NCBI GenBank assembly: GCA_029948255.1
Contig: JALIZF010001782.1
Coordinates: 121,001 to 185,000, forward strand
Direction: 5' to 3'
DNA: 64,000 nucleotides
DNA from: Telmatactis stephensoni
Taxonomy: Eukaryota > Cnidaria > Anthozoa > Actiniaria > Isophelliidae
A program made the translations under genes and the position numbers. Under the pieces are notes generated by a model, which saw only the letters and a list, made by a program, of their open reading frames with translations, was not told the origin of the DNA and ran no database searches. How positions within the stretch are numbered: position 1 is the first letter of the stretch; each line of letters opens with the position of its first letter. Positions 52,083 through 63,747 of this stretch are shown here, piece by piece.

Positions 52083-52225
52083 TTAGGCCCGTTCACACGA
52101 GAGGGGGTGTCCATATGTAGTAGGAATAACTCTTTTGTTTTCTTTTAATTCCCTGGCAGGGACACAAAACAAAAGAGTTATCCCTACTACATAGGGACAC
52201 CCTCTCTCACGTGAACGGGCCCTTA
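52083..52225. mobile_element. MITE foldback nested in left TIR
   Basis: TTAGGCCCGTTCAC at the left and GTGAACGGGCCCTTA at the right, with arms including GGTGTCC.TATGTAGTAGG and AACTCTTTTGTTTT mirrored. The mirror copy is in the right TIR at 62536-62678, so it inserted before the TIRs were homogenised. TTA at both edges fits a PIF/Harbinger-type MITE. Confidence 0.8.
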
Positions 52226-52438
52226 GATAAACAATTGTGAGAGTCACTAAAAAATTCTTGCAGCCAACAAGTCACGAAGCTTGATTGCGACCAAATTATT
52301 ACCACGAAAAGATTTTAAATTCCATGTGGACTTGACTAATACTAATACATTTTAAACATTTTTTTGTATTTTACATAAAGCTTTCTTAATTTGTCGAGGT
52401 TGGGTACGTGAAACCGTTTTCCGCGTGGTTGTACCTCG

Positions 52439-52800
52439 ATGTCAATACTCAAATGTCACGTCCTTGTAAGGTTAATTGCATTGACACATAGAGAATGTTT
52501 GGATGATAAATTACACAACAAAAAAATTCATCGTAAGTTATAAAAAAATACAATCTTCGCCATTTATCGACTTCGAAATGCCAAAATCAAGTTTACGGTG
52601 AAAAATTCGATATGAAACGTTAAATTTACTTTGCCGATGAATTGAAAATTTAGGTCAAGCCACCAAATTAGAACAACACACTGGTTGCACTTATCTTTTT
52701 CGTTTTTGCGCGCTTGTAATGGAGGTTTTTGCGATGACAAACTGTTTTGTCCTGTAGTGCGACTTGCCATGCACAACCACGTGCACAAGTACATAGTTGA
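52439..52800 (+). repeat. diverged older copy of TIR sequence beside the left TIR
   Basis: From ACTCAAATGTCACG through ACAATCTTCGCCATTTAT, CAAGTTTACGGTGAAAAATT and TTACTTTGCCGATGAATT it parallels 51565-51780 in the same orientation, with ~10-15% differences and small indels. A later stretch, AACCACGTGCACAAGT, matches 52021-52036. The old copy lies between the present TIR and the transposase stop codon. Confidence 0.85.
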
Positions 52801-52826
52801 ATGGAGCCACTAATGATCCAGTTCAC

Positions 52827-55800
52827 TCATGCCCTTTTCTTTTCATTTTTCCTGTTTTCTTGGGAGGACTTTCTCTTTTTCCCTGTTTTGGAACGAGGCT
52901 TTTTTTTCTTGATTATCACCTATTTTGAGTGAAAAATAGTAAAAGTGTATCACCTACGGTCAGGAGATCAGTCAGTCCCGCCAATCTGAGGCAGCCCGAC
53001 TCATTATCTGGCACACAGCGCTGTATGTAAAACATGTAAAAAATATATAATTCACGCTTTTTCTAAATATGTCCCCCCTACAAATACTCATTCTTTAGAA
53101 TAGTGCATAAAATACATACTTGTGTTTGTTTGCGTTCTTTTTCGTGTAAGGCGTTAAGGTCTTTCAAAACCCGGGTCTCCTTTTCGGTTAAAGTGGATTG
53201 GCCTACAGGACGACTATCCAGTGAAACCAGAACTTTAAGACTCCAAGGGGCACTTGGTACTCCTGACATGGCTCTCTCTCGGATTACCTCTGTAAAATCC
53301 TGCCACCACTGCAGAGTGTTTGCATCAAACCTAGATGCAAACTTAGGAAGGTCTTTTACAAACTCATCCAGCCGCATTTTCTCGACATCTCCGCATTTCA
53401 GCAAAGGGGATCCCTTTGGGATCTTTGCGAGTACAATGGTGGGATCCTCTTTGCTGGATTTACTTCTGGTTTTTGATGTGGAAGATGGCAGCCACGTCTT
53501 AGATGTGCTCCATTTTTTGTAGTGAAGCTGCACTTTACCATTCTTTCTTTTGATTTTAAATTGATGTTGGGTGGAATGACCCGTTATCTCCATCAATGAA
53601 TCTGAAGATTCTAACCACTCCTTGATGTTGAATATGTCTTTTACATATTCAACAGATGGTTGTGGTTTGTAACACACCTTTATGGCTTCAGCCAATTGCT
53701 CGATGGTGTGGGCATCATTTTTGTTGAGATGTCGGGAAACGCACGAGAACATCTGATCTATGTCCTCGTGCGTATGGCCAACCATCAAAAATCCCAATTT
53801 GATCTGCAGATAAAATTAATGAATGAATAAATGGATTCCTTGATGAGTTCGGAAGTGAAAAAATGGAGGAATGGGATAAACGTAGCTGAGTAGAAATTTA
53901 TTATTGGTGTACTGATAACCTCCCAACCCCTGAAAGATAAGATTAAATGAAAGCAAAGCCTATTTGTAAAAAGCTTACAGATCTAAAAGCAGCACATCTC
54001 AGACACTTGTCTAAAGATTATTATGTTCGTGAACCCTCACTCTAAAACGTTGACATTGTTGAACGCGCGGTTTTTACTTCGTGGGGCCAGAACTCCCAGT
54101 GACGTTGATAAATGATAATTAACTCTGTCATTAAGATCAAATCTTACCTTTTCAAAAACCTTCAAATGAGCCAAAAGGCACAGATATGCTAATACGTATT
54201 TATTTTTGTTTTCACGCGCACAGTTGTCCATCTGTAAATACAGAATCGGTGGTAAAAATCCTCTCTGAAATTGACAAAGGATACATTTTGGATACCATAC
54301 AAACCACAGTTGTAGTTTTGTTCTTGTTTAGTACTATTCAGTCGACCTTGTCGCAATGCTTACCTTAGTTTTAATATTGATTAATAATTGATGGAGAAGG
54401 TTGATTGTAAACGTTGAATCATGGCTGTATTCACAGGAATCTATGTAGCAGTGTGCCTCTGTTCTAGCATTTATGAGCACACCGGTTATGTGTGTTTTGA
54501 GGCGCTGGGCCTGGGCTTCCCCCTATCAAAAATATGTGAATTGACAAACTGTATTTTGTTAAGATGATGAAGTTAAAGCAGTTCATTGTTATTGTACTAT
54601 AATACCTTTGTTTTCACACAGAAATGAGGTAATTGTGTTTTACACTGGTCCATGCCATCCATTATAATGGAGAGGTACTTTTCCGGCTGAAGTGTACTTT
54701 TAAGACCATGCAAGTAATATTTTTCTCTTTCGGACCTAGGACATTAAAACAGATATAAAAGTCGGTATCCCTGGAAACGATATGAAAGTCATTGCCTTAT
54801 GCTGATAAAGGAGGCAAATTATAATCACAATGTACTTATAAGTGAATTTACATTTGCTGGAGTAGATGGACTTTCCTCATGAGAACTAGTTGGTCTCGAT
54901 TTTCTTTATCTATCCTCGATGATCGGAGGCTGTCTTTTAGGTGCTCACATATACTGCATTTGGCAAATCTTGATTGCTGCATTTAAACGCATACATGAAA
55001 TTCATTACTTTTATTGTCGTTTTAATTTCGCACTCACTCACTTTCGCACTCAAGGTCGAATAGTCAACTAACCTTAGGTATCGAAACATTCGGGAATTCT
55101 TTTTTCCACATATGATATGTGAAATGTGTCCTTGAGAGGACCCTAGTAGTATTCTTCGATTCCATTTGCTCTTTATACACCATGTACACGGCATTTTTTG
55201 TTAAACAGGATGGTAGGTGTTTAACTCCTGAAGTCGGCTCAGTATCTGCCATACAGGAAAATTTTCTAAACCATTCTTTGGCCAAGTCGAATTCTAAAGA
55301 ACGAAATCTGTTTCTTGTGCTGTTGTTTGGCTGGAAGCTGTCTTTACATTGAAATTGTGAGACCAAATCAGTGTATCTGTTAATCATAGAGATTGCTGTG
55401 ATTTCTTTTTCAAGCATACAAAGTTTTATTGCTATTGTTTACTTTTTCGAGCTGTATCCTAATAAGTGACGAGGCGGTGACGGTTTTTTACGTTCCTTTG
55501 TATTGATCAGGGCCGTAGCGCTCAAAAGGGGAAGCCCCCCAACACAAACAGTTTTTTACTTTACCTTGAGTCTGATATACCATATAGAATGCACCAGGCT
55601 TTTCTACAACATTTAACACCAGCATCAGTTGAAATCGAAAAAAATCTCCTCCCGTTGATTAATGGAGAATGGTGTAAGGCCGCGAAAACAAATTGATGCT
55701 GTTCGTTGCGGGTTTTTTTCCAGAACATTTCTCTACAAGATAGTGCAATGGAGAGGGGGACCAATTTCAAGCACCACTCTTTGCAGCATTTTTGTTCAAT

Positions 55801-56645
55801 CTCGGCTGCAATAATCGAAGTGCTTGTCTTAATGGCTGTTTTCGCTGAACATTCTACGTGAAAATGAATAAAAAGATAAAATAAGGAAATTTATTGTTAC
55901 TGATAACCACAACAACAGAAAAAGGTAGCGGAGTAACCTGAGTATCAGGCCCTTTTAGGAGGGAAGGGGAGAGGGAAGGGAATACGGTCTTGATGACGAC
56001 CCCCATTGACTTATTGACTCACCTCTTTTATTTGTCGGCGGTGCTTTCCTTTTGACAGGCACATCAGATTCCTAAAGGTCATGTGAATTAAAATATCATT
56101 TTACAGGATGTGGTCATTGTCATGAAATACACAAATAGGCGTCAAATATCATAAAACTGGCGCTAACCTTACTTTCACAAGAATTGGCGGGCTGTGATGA
56201 CTGAAAGAAACGTGAATCTTCCTTAAAGCTAAATGGATCGTCCTCGTCCTCTTCATTAAACCGTTCTTCTAATTCTTCTAAATTTTTCGCGGCTGTTGCC
56301 AAACATAAGCAAGCACCAGCACAATTACATTCCCACTGGAGGTCGTAATCATCCCAAAAGTCGTCCTGGAAACATAGATGCTATTTCTTAATTACCGCTA
56401 AAAGCTTAAGAACTTCTAGACCACATAATCAAAAACTTACCTCATTGCCAAATTCAGCATCTTCTGCTATACCTTGCGAGCAAACCGGTGAATCGACAGC
56501 AGTATGATTATTTTGCTTTTATAAAATTAAGAGGAACAAGGTTAGGAAAAGTGCGCCAAAATATGTACAGGTAGTTATATGAACTAGCTTTTCACACAAA
56601 ACTTACCTCGTCTAACAACTTCAAAAAGGCTTCACCGAGGAACAT
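52827..56645 (-). CDS. putative transposase, DUF7869-like RNase H core (763 aa)
   Basis: Exons, 5' to 3': 56607-56645, 56441-56515, 56168-56365, 56023-56071, 55565-55853, 55073-55376, 54852-54976, 54606-54735, 54364-54522, 54148-54231, 53120-53803, 52958-53020, 52827-52919. They total 2,292 nt, with every phase consistent. The N-terminus (1-120) is acidic. Residues ~121-320 hold Cys-rich, zinc-type segments (CCKEWC, KCCRKAWCILYGIS, CSICEHLK). The core has YLSIIMDGMDQ (D386), MDNCARENKNKYVLAYLCLL (D458) and GFLMVGHTHEDIDQMFS (H494, H496, E497, D498). These motifs are the hallmark I recall for DUF7869 proteins and fit a D-D-E/D RNase H-fold nuclease; catalytic roles are inference. The last exon is a Lys/Arg-rich tail (KKKKPRSKTGKKRK), a likely nuclear signal. 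It is divergent from the accessory gene, across an iteron array. Confidence 0.85.
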
Positions 56646-56859
56646 CCTAGGTGAAAAAGGGAATGGTTCGACGAGCTAAGGTTCCTACGCCACGACGTTT
56701 TTAGGGTTAGTAATTTTTGGTTGATTTTGAATTTGCCGCTCAAACTGCAGTACCGCAAAGGTCGCTGGCTAGATGTATACTAACTCATGAACACAAGCTT
56801 AATCAAGTGACATTTGACAGCACAAATTTGATACCTCAGTAACGCACACTGACCACTAT

Positions 56860-57630
56860 ACCCAACAGATAGGTATTTTCTATATCGATTGTGTACGTAT
56901 TTGAACCCCTAATGCACACTCTGGTGTATAGCATACCCAACGATTGGGTATATGGCATGCACACTAACACTTAATGGTTAGGTATACCAAGAGTGCTTCC
57001 TGCATCAGTCCTGATAACTGAGGACCAATATGACTTAAATACCTAATCATTAGGTGTATAGCATACCCAACGATTGGGTATATGGCACATCTACACCTAA
57101 TGGTTAGGCAGAGTGCTTCCTGCATCAGTCCTGATAACTGAGGACCAATATGACTTAAATACCTAATCATTAGGTGTATAGCATACCCAACGATTGGGTA
57201 TATGGCACATCTACACCTAATGGTTAGGCAGAGTGCTTACTGCATCAGTCCTGATAACTGAGGACCAATATGACTTAAATACCTAATCATTAGGTGTATA
57301 GCATACCCAACGATTGGGTATATGGCACATCTACACCTAATGGTTAGGCAGAGTGCTTACTGCATCAGTCCTGATAACTGAGGACCAATATGACTTAAAT
57401 ACCTAATCATTAGGTGTATAGCATACCCAACGATTGGGTATATGGCACATCTACACCTAATGGTTAGGCAGAGTGCTTACTGCATCAGTCCTGATAACTG
57501 AGGACCAATATGACTTAAATACCTAATCATTAGGTGTATAGCATACCCAACGATTGGGTATATGGCACATCTACACCTAATAGTTAGGTAAGTTTAGCGC
57601 GCTTACTGCACCAATCCTCATAACTGAGCA
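56860..57630. promoter_or_regulatory. divergent promoter region with 120-bp iteron tandem array
   Basis: Five near-identical 120-bp units (57001-57600), with partial units on both sides, lie between the two divergent genes. Each unit carries three palindromes: ACCTAATCATTAGGT, ACCCAACGATTGGGT and ACCTAATGGTTAGG, 24 and 30 bp apart. A further site (ACCCAACAGATAGGT, 56860-56874) is 215 bp upstream of the transposase ATG. Another (ACCTAATGGTTAGT, 57869-57882) is 238 bp upstream of the accessory ATG. The motif equals the terminal iterons, which suggests autoregulation by an end-binding protein (inference). Confidence 0.85.
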
Positions 57631-58119
57631 TAGTGCAGTCCGATTTTTCTCGAATTTTTCACAAGCTTGTTCAATTTATCCGGGTGTCTATTTTGACTAC
57701 GGCTTCGTGCATATCTTTAAAAGTGTTCAATGCAACCTTTGTTATTCATGTATGCAAAGAAAATGATGTGTAAATAAAATAGTCTAATTTATACATGCGA
57801 GGTTAATGTATTGGCCGTACGTGATCAGCCGTGGATCATATTTTGGTTTGTATTCCTTAGTGTCATTTACCTAATGGTTAGTTATGCCAAATTGATACTA
57901 TCCAAACTAACTTCCGTAAAATCGAACTAAGATTGAGAAAAATGCGGAAAGGCGTTGCATGGGAAATGGTAGAAATACGCCACTCCCGTGACGTGAGCAT
58001 CGGTATTTGATTACTTTAAATAGTTATGTACAGTCCATTTTCAACACACACTCAATTCGCAATTGCCGAGAAGAACGAGATCATCATCCTGTTTACTATC
58101 AATATATAAATTTTAAAGT

Positions 58120-61100
58120 ATGCAGTGGTCTTTAGATTACGATGAAATTTGCGGTCTCAAGTTTGTGGGATATCCTGCTAAAAATCAATTCGACAAGTTT
58201 AGTACTGGAAAGGTTTTAGCCCTAAGACCTTCTGATGACCCGAACTACGAGGATGAACACGTGTTGGTAAGTATTCAGTTGAAAGTTAATAGAAAATGTT
58301 GCCTTAAGCTTAGGTACCTCATTTTGAGGCTAAGGTCAAACGTTGAGTGTTTTTAAACATGAACTTGAGGTGTACTTTTAAACACTAATCTGAAAGGCCA
58401 GATTACACGTGGCTCCAATAAAACGATGTCTGGTCATCTTTTGCACTTTTTTGCCTGAACTTTCTGATTTTGTGTGTTTGATTATATCTAATAATAGTAT
58501 ATACAAGCTTGCGCTGTGCAAAATATAGAAGATTATTGATTTTACGATTTTTTGTATCGCGTTTTGTATATTTATAGATTCAATGCCAAGGAATAGAGGA
58601 GCCAGTCTTGTGTCATATTGACAACTTTGCAGATACCACGGACTTCGCAAAAACTATTCCTGAAGCCTTCCAGCTAAATGCCCAGGATTTTTCTAAAAAG
58701 GTTCTGGAGATGACCTCAACATCTCATATAACTTCCACTTCTAGCGTTTATGCTCAAGCAACTTCTTGCTTGTATGGTGAACCCGAAGAAATTGCACCTA
58801 GTTCACCGAATTCCATGAGCTTTGAGGGTGACGACGAAACTGATGGCTTCCAGTTAGGTATTTAACAGATAAATCGCTTGTTGAATATTGTTGACATTTG
58901 TGAACCAGTGTGAGAATAGGATGGGAATGGGGGCTGGGTCGGGGTTATTCTTGCTATAGGTCAATTTTAACAATATAAGTCTGAAAGCACTGGATTGCTG
59001 TTCTACTACATTTAGATATATCACCAATTTTAACGATAAGTGCCATGCACACTGAACAAGGCCCGGCGAGCGATGTCAGCAGCATTACAACCCAAAGTAA
59101 GTGCTGGACTACTTATATGTATTAAGTCTATTAAAACCAGTGAGTATGCTAATGACTTCTTTCCAATCATTAAGATACCTCCAAGGACTGTAGCTTTCCC
59201 TCCGATGAATCTGAACCTCAAACAGACTTAGATATCCGTACCAGTTCTTTGTCAGTGACAAAAGGTTAGTCACCCTCACTTTTTTATCATCAGCTAGGGA
59301 TGTCCTCATTTACGTGTTGTTCGTTGTTTAATACAGCACCACCGACAAAAAGGATAGTAAAACGGTCTAGGTCTGTGCCTTCGGGAAGGCAAAAGGGATT
59401 GAAAAAATTCAAAAAGACCCAAGCTAAGGGCGAACATGAAGCGGCACCAAAAAGGAATCAAACAGACAACTGGCCGCCTCCATTTCATAAGACAGTTGTT
59501 GAAATGCGGAACTGGATATTGGCGAACTCCAACAAAAGTGAGAACTGGGACGACCAAGAGCAACAAATGCTACGGACATATTACTCACGATTGTACAATC
59601 TTGACAGCAAAAACGTGAGTGATTTTTGAAGGGAACTAACATTACAAGCCTTTTAGCACTTGCGTTGACGTCCGTCCTTTTTATTTTTTTCCCCGTATTT
59701 AGAGTGGTACAGGTAATATCTGGTTATACTTCAAGGTTGCGTTATTATCGGAAAGATGTTGGAATTTGGCCACTTACGTAATGGAAGAAATTGAAAAAGG
59801 GAATTTGAAGACTGGTAAAAAAAGAAACAAAAACCGCGTGTACCAATCTTCATTTTCTTGTCTCACGGCCATTGACCCTGTAAAACACGAGCAATGCGCG
59901 TTTGAAATCCTAACAACATATTCGAAGGGGGATTTCAAAGAGATTGACAACCTTCGCCACAAATATGGATTTCGTCCAGTGATGGACAAGACCGGAAAAA
60001 GCACCAGTTCGGGAAAAGATACGGACGTGGCGGACGTTGACGTCTCAGGTGTAAGTATATATCAGTGATCAAATATTAAATTTGCTTTTGTAAAGTAATA
60101 GGTAAATCTTTTAACTCAAAAGATAATAAGAATCTGAATACTATGATGTTGATAATTCTGATGGTTTCGTAGTAAAAGCATGGCAGCAATATATGTGCAC
60201 ATGTCCCAATCAGAAACATGCCTCGAAGATAATGATTTGAATTCACATAACATCTAGATAAACAACACATCAAAATAGTAATATTCCAAAGTGTGGTGGT
60301 AGGTCGTTAGGGGAATGCCAGAGGCGTATGCATGAACACCACTATTTTACATTGTTTTTCAGGTAACAACCAGTTCAAGCTGTACACAATGTGAACGTCT
60401 ACAGCAAACTAAACAAGAGCTGAGAGTATGCAAACAGGTGTGGTCATGAAAAAAAAAATGAAGATTTGTTAGTTTCTTTTTTTCCTTTTTTTCTTCTTTT
60501 TTCTTTTCTTCTCTTCCTTTTTTTTTTTTTTTTTTTTTTTTTCATTCCCCTTTTCTTCTTGGATTGAAGTTTTGGGACAAGGAAATAGATTGCAGGTACC
60601 ATGTCAAGCAAGGCGGCAGGATTTTATGTTTCCAGTGCGTACACTCTATCTGTTGCCATTTTTCCTTTTTCTTCCATCAGGAAAACAGCGATCTAGTTCA
60701 ACAATACGAAAAGCTTATGACGGAACTTAGAAGAAAATCTGAGGTACGATTTCTGAGTTGATTTTTCTAAAATGATACTACATGGTCTGTTCACGCTTAA
60801 AGAATTTGTTTCTCGTTTTTTCTCAAATTCTCGCAAATCAGTCACGAGTTTTTATGTTCTTAACTTTTTTGAAGAAATATTCATTATGGTTTCATTGTGG
60901 TTTCATTAATAGGACAAACATGCCCTCGAACAAAAAGTTTGCCGTCTAGAAAAAAAAGTTGAAGGCTTAACCAAAGTATGTGCCATTTAGTACAGCAAAA
61001 AAATATATGATAAATCGCAAGCCTTTATACCTAAACCTATTACTTTTAAACCATTGTAGGAGCTCCAGAATGCAAAAGCTGATATTCTTAATTTCGCAAC

Positions 61101-62419
61101 TAAACATACAACCAAGGAAAAGGTAAATTGGAATCTTGCTTGGAAACGTCGCACTAATTTTAAAGTGAGAGTAATATGCATTCACGGGTTCTGTTATAGG
61201 AAAATGACAAATTGCGAAAAGAATTATCGCTTTTGAAAGAAAAAACAACTAAGGAGGTTAGTCAACTACATCTGTAAACAAAACAAAGCGTTTGTTGAAA
61301 TAGGCGTTTATAAGGCCCGGTTCACACGACGACACAATCATAGTCATAAGCATAAGAAAACAAAACTTTTCCATTTTCTTATGATTATGATTATGATTAT
61401 GACGTTATGTTGCGCGTGTGAACCGGTAAAAAACGCTTATGCTTATGACTATGCTTATGTCGCCGTGTGAACTGGCCTTAATGCGCGATGTTATTTCCAC
61501 AGATAAGATCAAAACCTCAAAAAAATAATGCCACAGCTTCATCTAACGTAAGTAAACTCTAAAATGGTGTTTGTTCACTGAAATAATGGAGATGAAATGT
61601 CTTCCTGATATCCCATCCTAGCCACGAGAACAAATGCAGAAGCTGAAAGAGAAACACAGTGAAGCTAGCCAGTTTCTTGATTGTCATGTACGTATTGCAC
61701 TGGTGATTTTAATAGCTAAGGTGCTGCGAAAGACGTTAATTTCTAACACGTAACTCCTATATTTTTAAGGATAAGACAATTAAAAAGGGATCCGTCAGCA
61801 AACAAACGAAAAGGCCACAAATGTCTGACAATAATGAGGGTAAGCGTAGTTTTCAAGGAACAAATCAACAAAATACAAAAATACAGCAAACAACTAATGT
61901 GCAGGAAACATGAAGTATACACTTGTCTTGAAATTGTATGACTCTCACATGTAGTATGTTACTTCATCCAGACCCATGCACATCCGCTATTCAAAAAAAA
62001 GAACAAAGCAAGCCGGCCGACACACCCAAAGGCGATTGGGTGTGGGTAAGTTTAATACTCTTGGAGCATAGAATTTGAATACACTCTGCAAGCTAATAAC
62101 TTATCCTTGTTAGGACTTTGACATTACGAAGATAAAAAAGAACACGTGGGTTGCAGTGGCCTACAATGATTATCTTTGCTTTGGTCGAGCCGTATCAACT
62201 ATCAACGACGACATGCTAAGGGTACGATTTTTGGACAATATTCCCGTTGATAATTTGTTTTCGTGGCCTAGAAGCGAAGAAGTTTTGGACGTGGAGGTGA
62301 AATATGTGATGAAGCCTGACATTGAGGTACAACCACGCGGAAAACGGTTTCACGTACCCAACCTCGACAAATTAAGAAAGCTTTATGTAAAATACAAAAA
62401 AATGTTTAAAATGTATTAG
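58120..62419 (+). CDS. transposon accessory protein with exon-tiled coiled coil (701 aa)
   Basis: Exons: 58120-58266, 58578-58857, 59016-59096, 59175-59264, 59337-59614, 59703-60050, 60363-60437, 60681-60743, 60913-60975, 61060-61122, 61200-61256, 61503-61547, 61622-61687, 61770-61839, 61972-62045, 62114-62419. They total 2,106 nt, phases consistent. Residues 1-200 are acidic and Ser/Thr-rich. A basic patch follows (KRIVKRSRSVPSGRQKGLKK), then a ~165-residue module (WPPPFHKTVVEMRNWILAN; NIWLYFKVALLSERCWNLAT) that I cannot assign. A CTQC motif precedes a coiled coil at ~410-515. The C-terminal ~100 residues start WVAVAYNDYLCFGRAV, then LRVRFLD and FSWPRSEE. This small beta-rich module resembles ends of other transposon proteins (inference, Tudor-like at most). 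The roles of DNA binding or complex assembly are unproven. The last 34 codons lie inside the right TIR. Confidence 0.8.
61311..61480. mobile_element. MITE in an accessory-gene intron
   Basis: TAAGGCCCGGTTCACACG at the left and CGTGTGAACTGGCCTTA at the right. The interior has mirrored CATAAGCATAAG / CTTATGCTTATG-type repeats. It lies in the intron between exons 61200-61256 and 61503-61547 and leaves splicing signals intact. Confidence 0.8.
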
Positions 62420-62535
62420 TATTAGTCAAGTCCACATGGAATTTAAAATCTTTTCGTGGTAATAATTTGGTCGCAATCAAGCTTCGTGACTTGTTGGCTG
62501 CAAGAATTTTTTAGTGACTCTCACAATTGTTTATC

Positions 62536-62678
62536 TAAGGGCCCGTTCACGTGAGAGAGGGTGTCCCTATGTAGTAGGGATAACTCTTTTGTTTTGTGTC
62601 CCTGCCAGGGAATTAAAAGAAAACAAAAGAGTTATTCCTACTACATATGGACACCCCCTCTCGTGTGAACGGGCCTAA
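62536..62678. mobile_element. MITE foldback nested in right TIR
   Basis: Mirror copy of 52083-52225, with TAAGGGCCCGTTCAC and GTGAACGGGCCTAA ends. Confidence 0.8.
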
Positions 62679-63190
62679 GCTCCGCATTGGACATCCCATG
62701 ATGCAAGCCGTGAGATAATCATCGCACTTGTGCACGTGGTTATCCATGCCTAGATCGAGTCTTATTTCATGGCGACGAAAGCATTGACAAATCGAATTTG
62801 TTGCCAACAAGCCCTCGCCTGATGTTTGCCATATCCTGTTGCATGTTTGATAGCTAGCTGTGTGGTGTATAAGTATTAAGTTTACGGCATTAATTCATTC
62901 AATTTATTCAAGTTCAATATTTTCTCAGTTTAAGAGAAATGTAATGCCACCTAAATTTTAGCCGTTTACCATGTTTACATTACATTGTAAATTCATCGGC
63001 AAAGTAAATTCTACATTTCATATCGAATTTTTCGCCGTAAACTTGCTTTTGGAAATTTCGCCGTCAATAAATGGCGAAAATTGTATTTTTTATAACTTAA
63101 CGATAAATTTTTTTGTTGTGTAGTTTATTATCCAAACTAAACTGACATTCTCTATGTGTCAATGTAATTAACCTTACAAGTACGTGACAT

Positions 63191-63403
63191 TTGAGTTTGA
63201 CATTAAAAAGTGTTTGTATTGTTACGATGTCCGCATTGTGTTCATTCTTGAGTGCTTCAAAGTTTCATATGCAGTCTAAAGACATCACAAAGCATGGATT
63301 TATCTTTGCTGGCTTTGATCTAAAAACAACACTCAAATACTGCAGTGTTGAAACGGAAAATTACAGAAACTTGCCGCCGCGAATGATTGCTCCCACAATG
63401 TAA
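63191..63403 (+). other. 70-codon open frame in TIR (mirrored at 51358-51570)
   Basis: Present in both TIRs, starting MSLTLKSVCIVTMSALCSFL and ending RMIAPTM. No recognisable domain and no clear start context. Conservation here follows automatically from TIR identity, so coding status is unsupported; listed as an open frame only. Confidence 0.15.
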
Positions 63404-63541
63404 ACAAATGACTTGTATATTGATTAGTTGAAAAATTCGATTTATCATTGAACTCGGTAATTGTTGAAAACTGGCACTGAGAACGTGAAAAATTCCTTGG
63501 TGTTGTCTTGAGGTAAGTGTGTTTAATTCTTGTACTCAAAT

Positions 63542-63747
63542 ACCTATTCGTTGGGTATTTACGTACTTTTTCTTAACCAAAGTACCTAATTGCTAGGTAT
63601 TACGTCGTTAATTCCTATTGCATTAGGTATAACATCGCTTATACCTAATCGTTAGGTATTCTCGTTCAAAAATACCTAATTGTTAGGTCTGGTGTACTTT
63701 ATACCTAACGCATAGGAATTACGGCCCTATTTTGCCCAACGGATAGG
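63542..63747. promoter_or_regulatory. right-end iteron array (7 palindromes)
   Basis: Mirror of the left-end array with small differences, for example ACCTAATTGCTAGGT here where the left has ACCTAGCGATTGGGT. That difference leaves this site slightly closer to the consensus. Confidence 0.85.

Larger units (their letters stand above)
50960..52444 (+). repeat. left terminal inverted repeat
   Basis: Reverse complement of 62317-63801 with a few substitutions (for example around 51170, 51612 and 51655). It includes the iteron array, an internal 143-bp foldback, and at its inner edge (52342-52444) a copy of the last 34 codons plus stop of the accessory gene. Confidence 0.93.

Noticed and set aside
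53103..53522. 139-codon plus-strand frame within the transposon
   Set aside because: Antisense to the largest transposase exon, which has clear motifs and splice borders on the minus strand.
57001..57600. CRISPR-like array
   Set aside because: The 120-bp units are near-identical along their whole length without variable spacers, in a eukaryotic transposon promoter; it is a tandem repeat.
59016..59096. Alternative acceptors for accessory exon 3 (for example after 59039)
   Set aside because: They either break phase or require a different donor in exon 2. The acceptor at 59014-59015 has a good pyrimidine tract and keeps phase on both sides.
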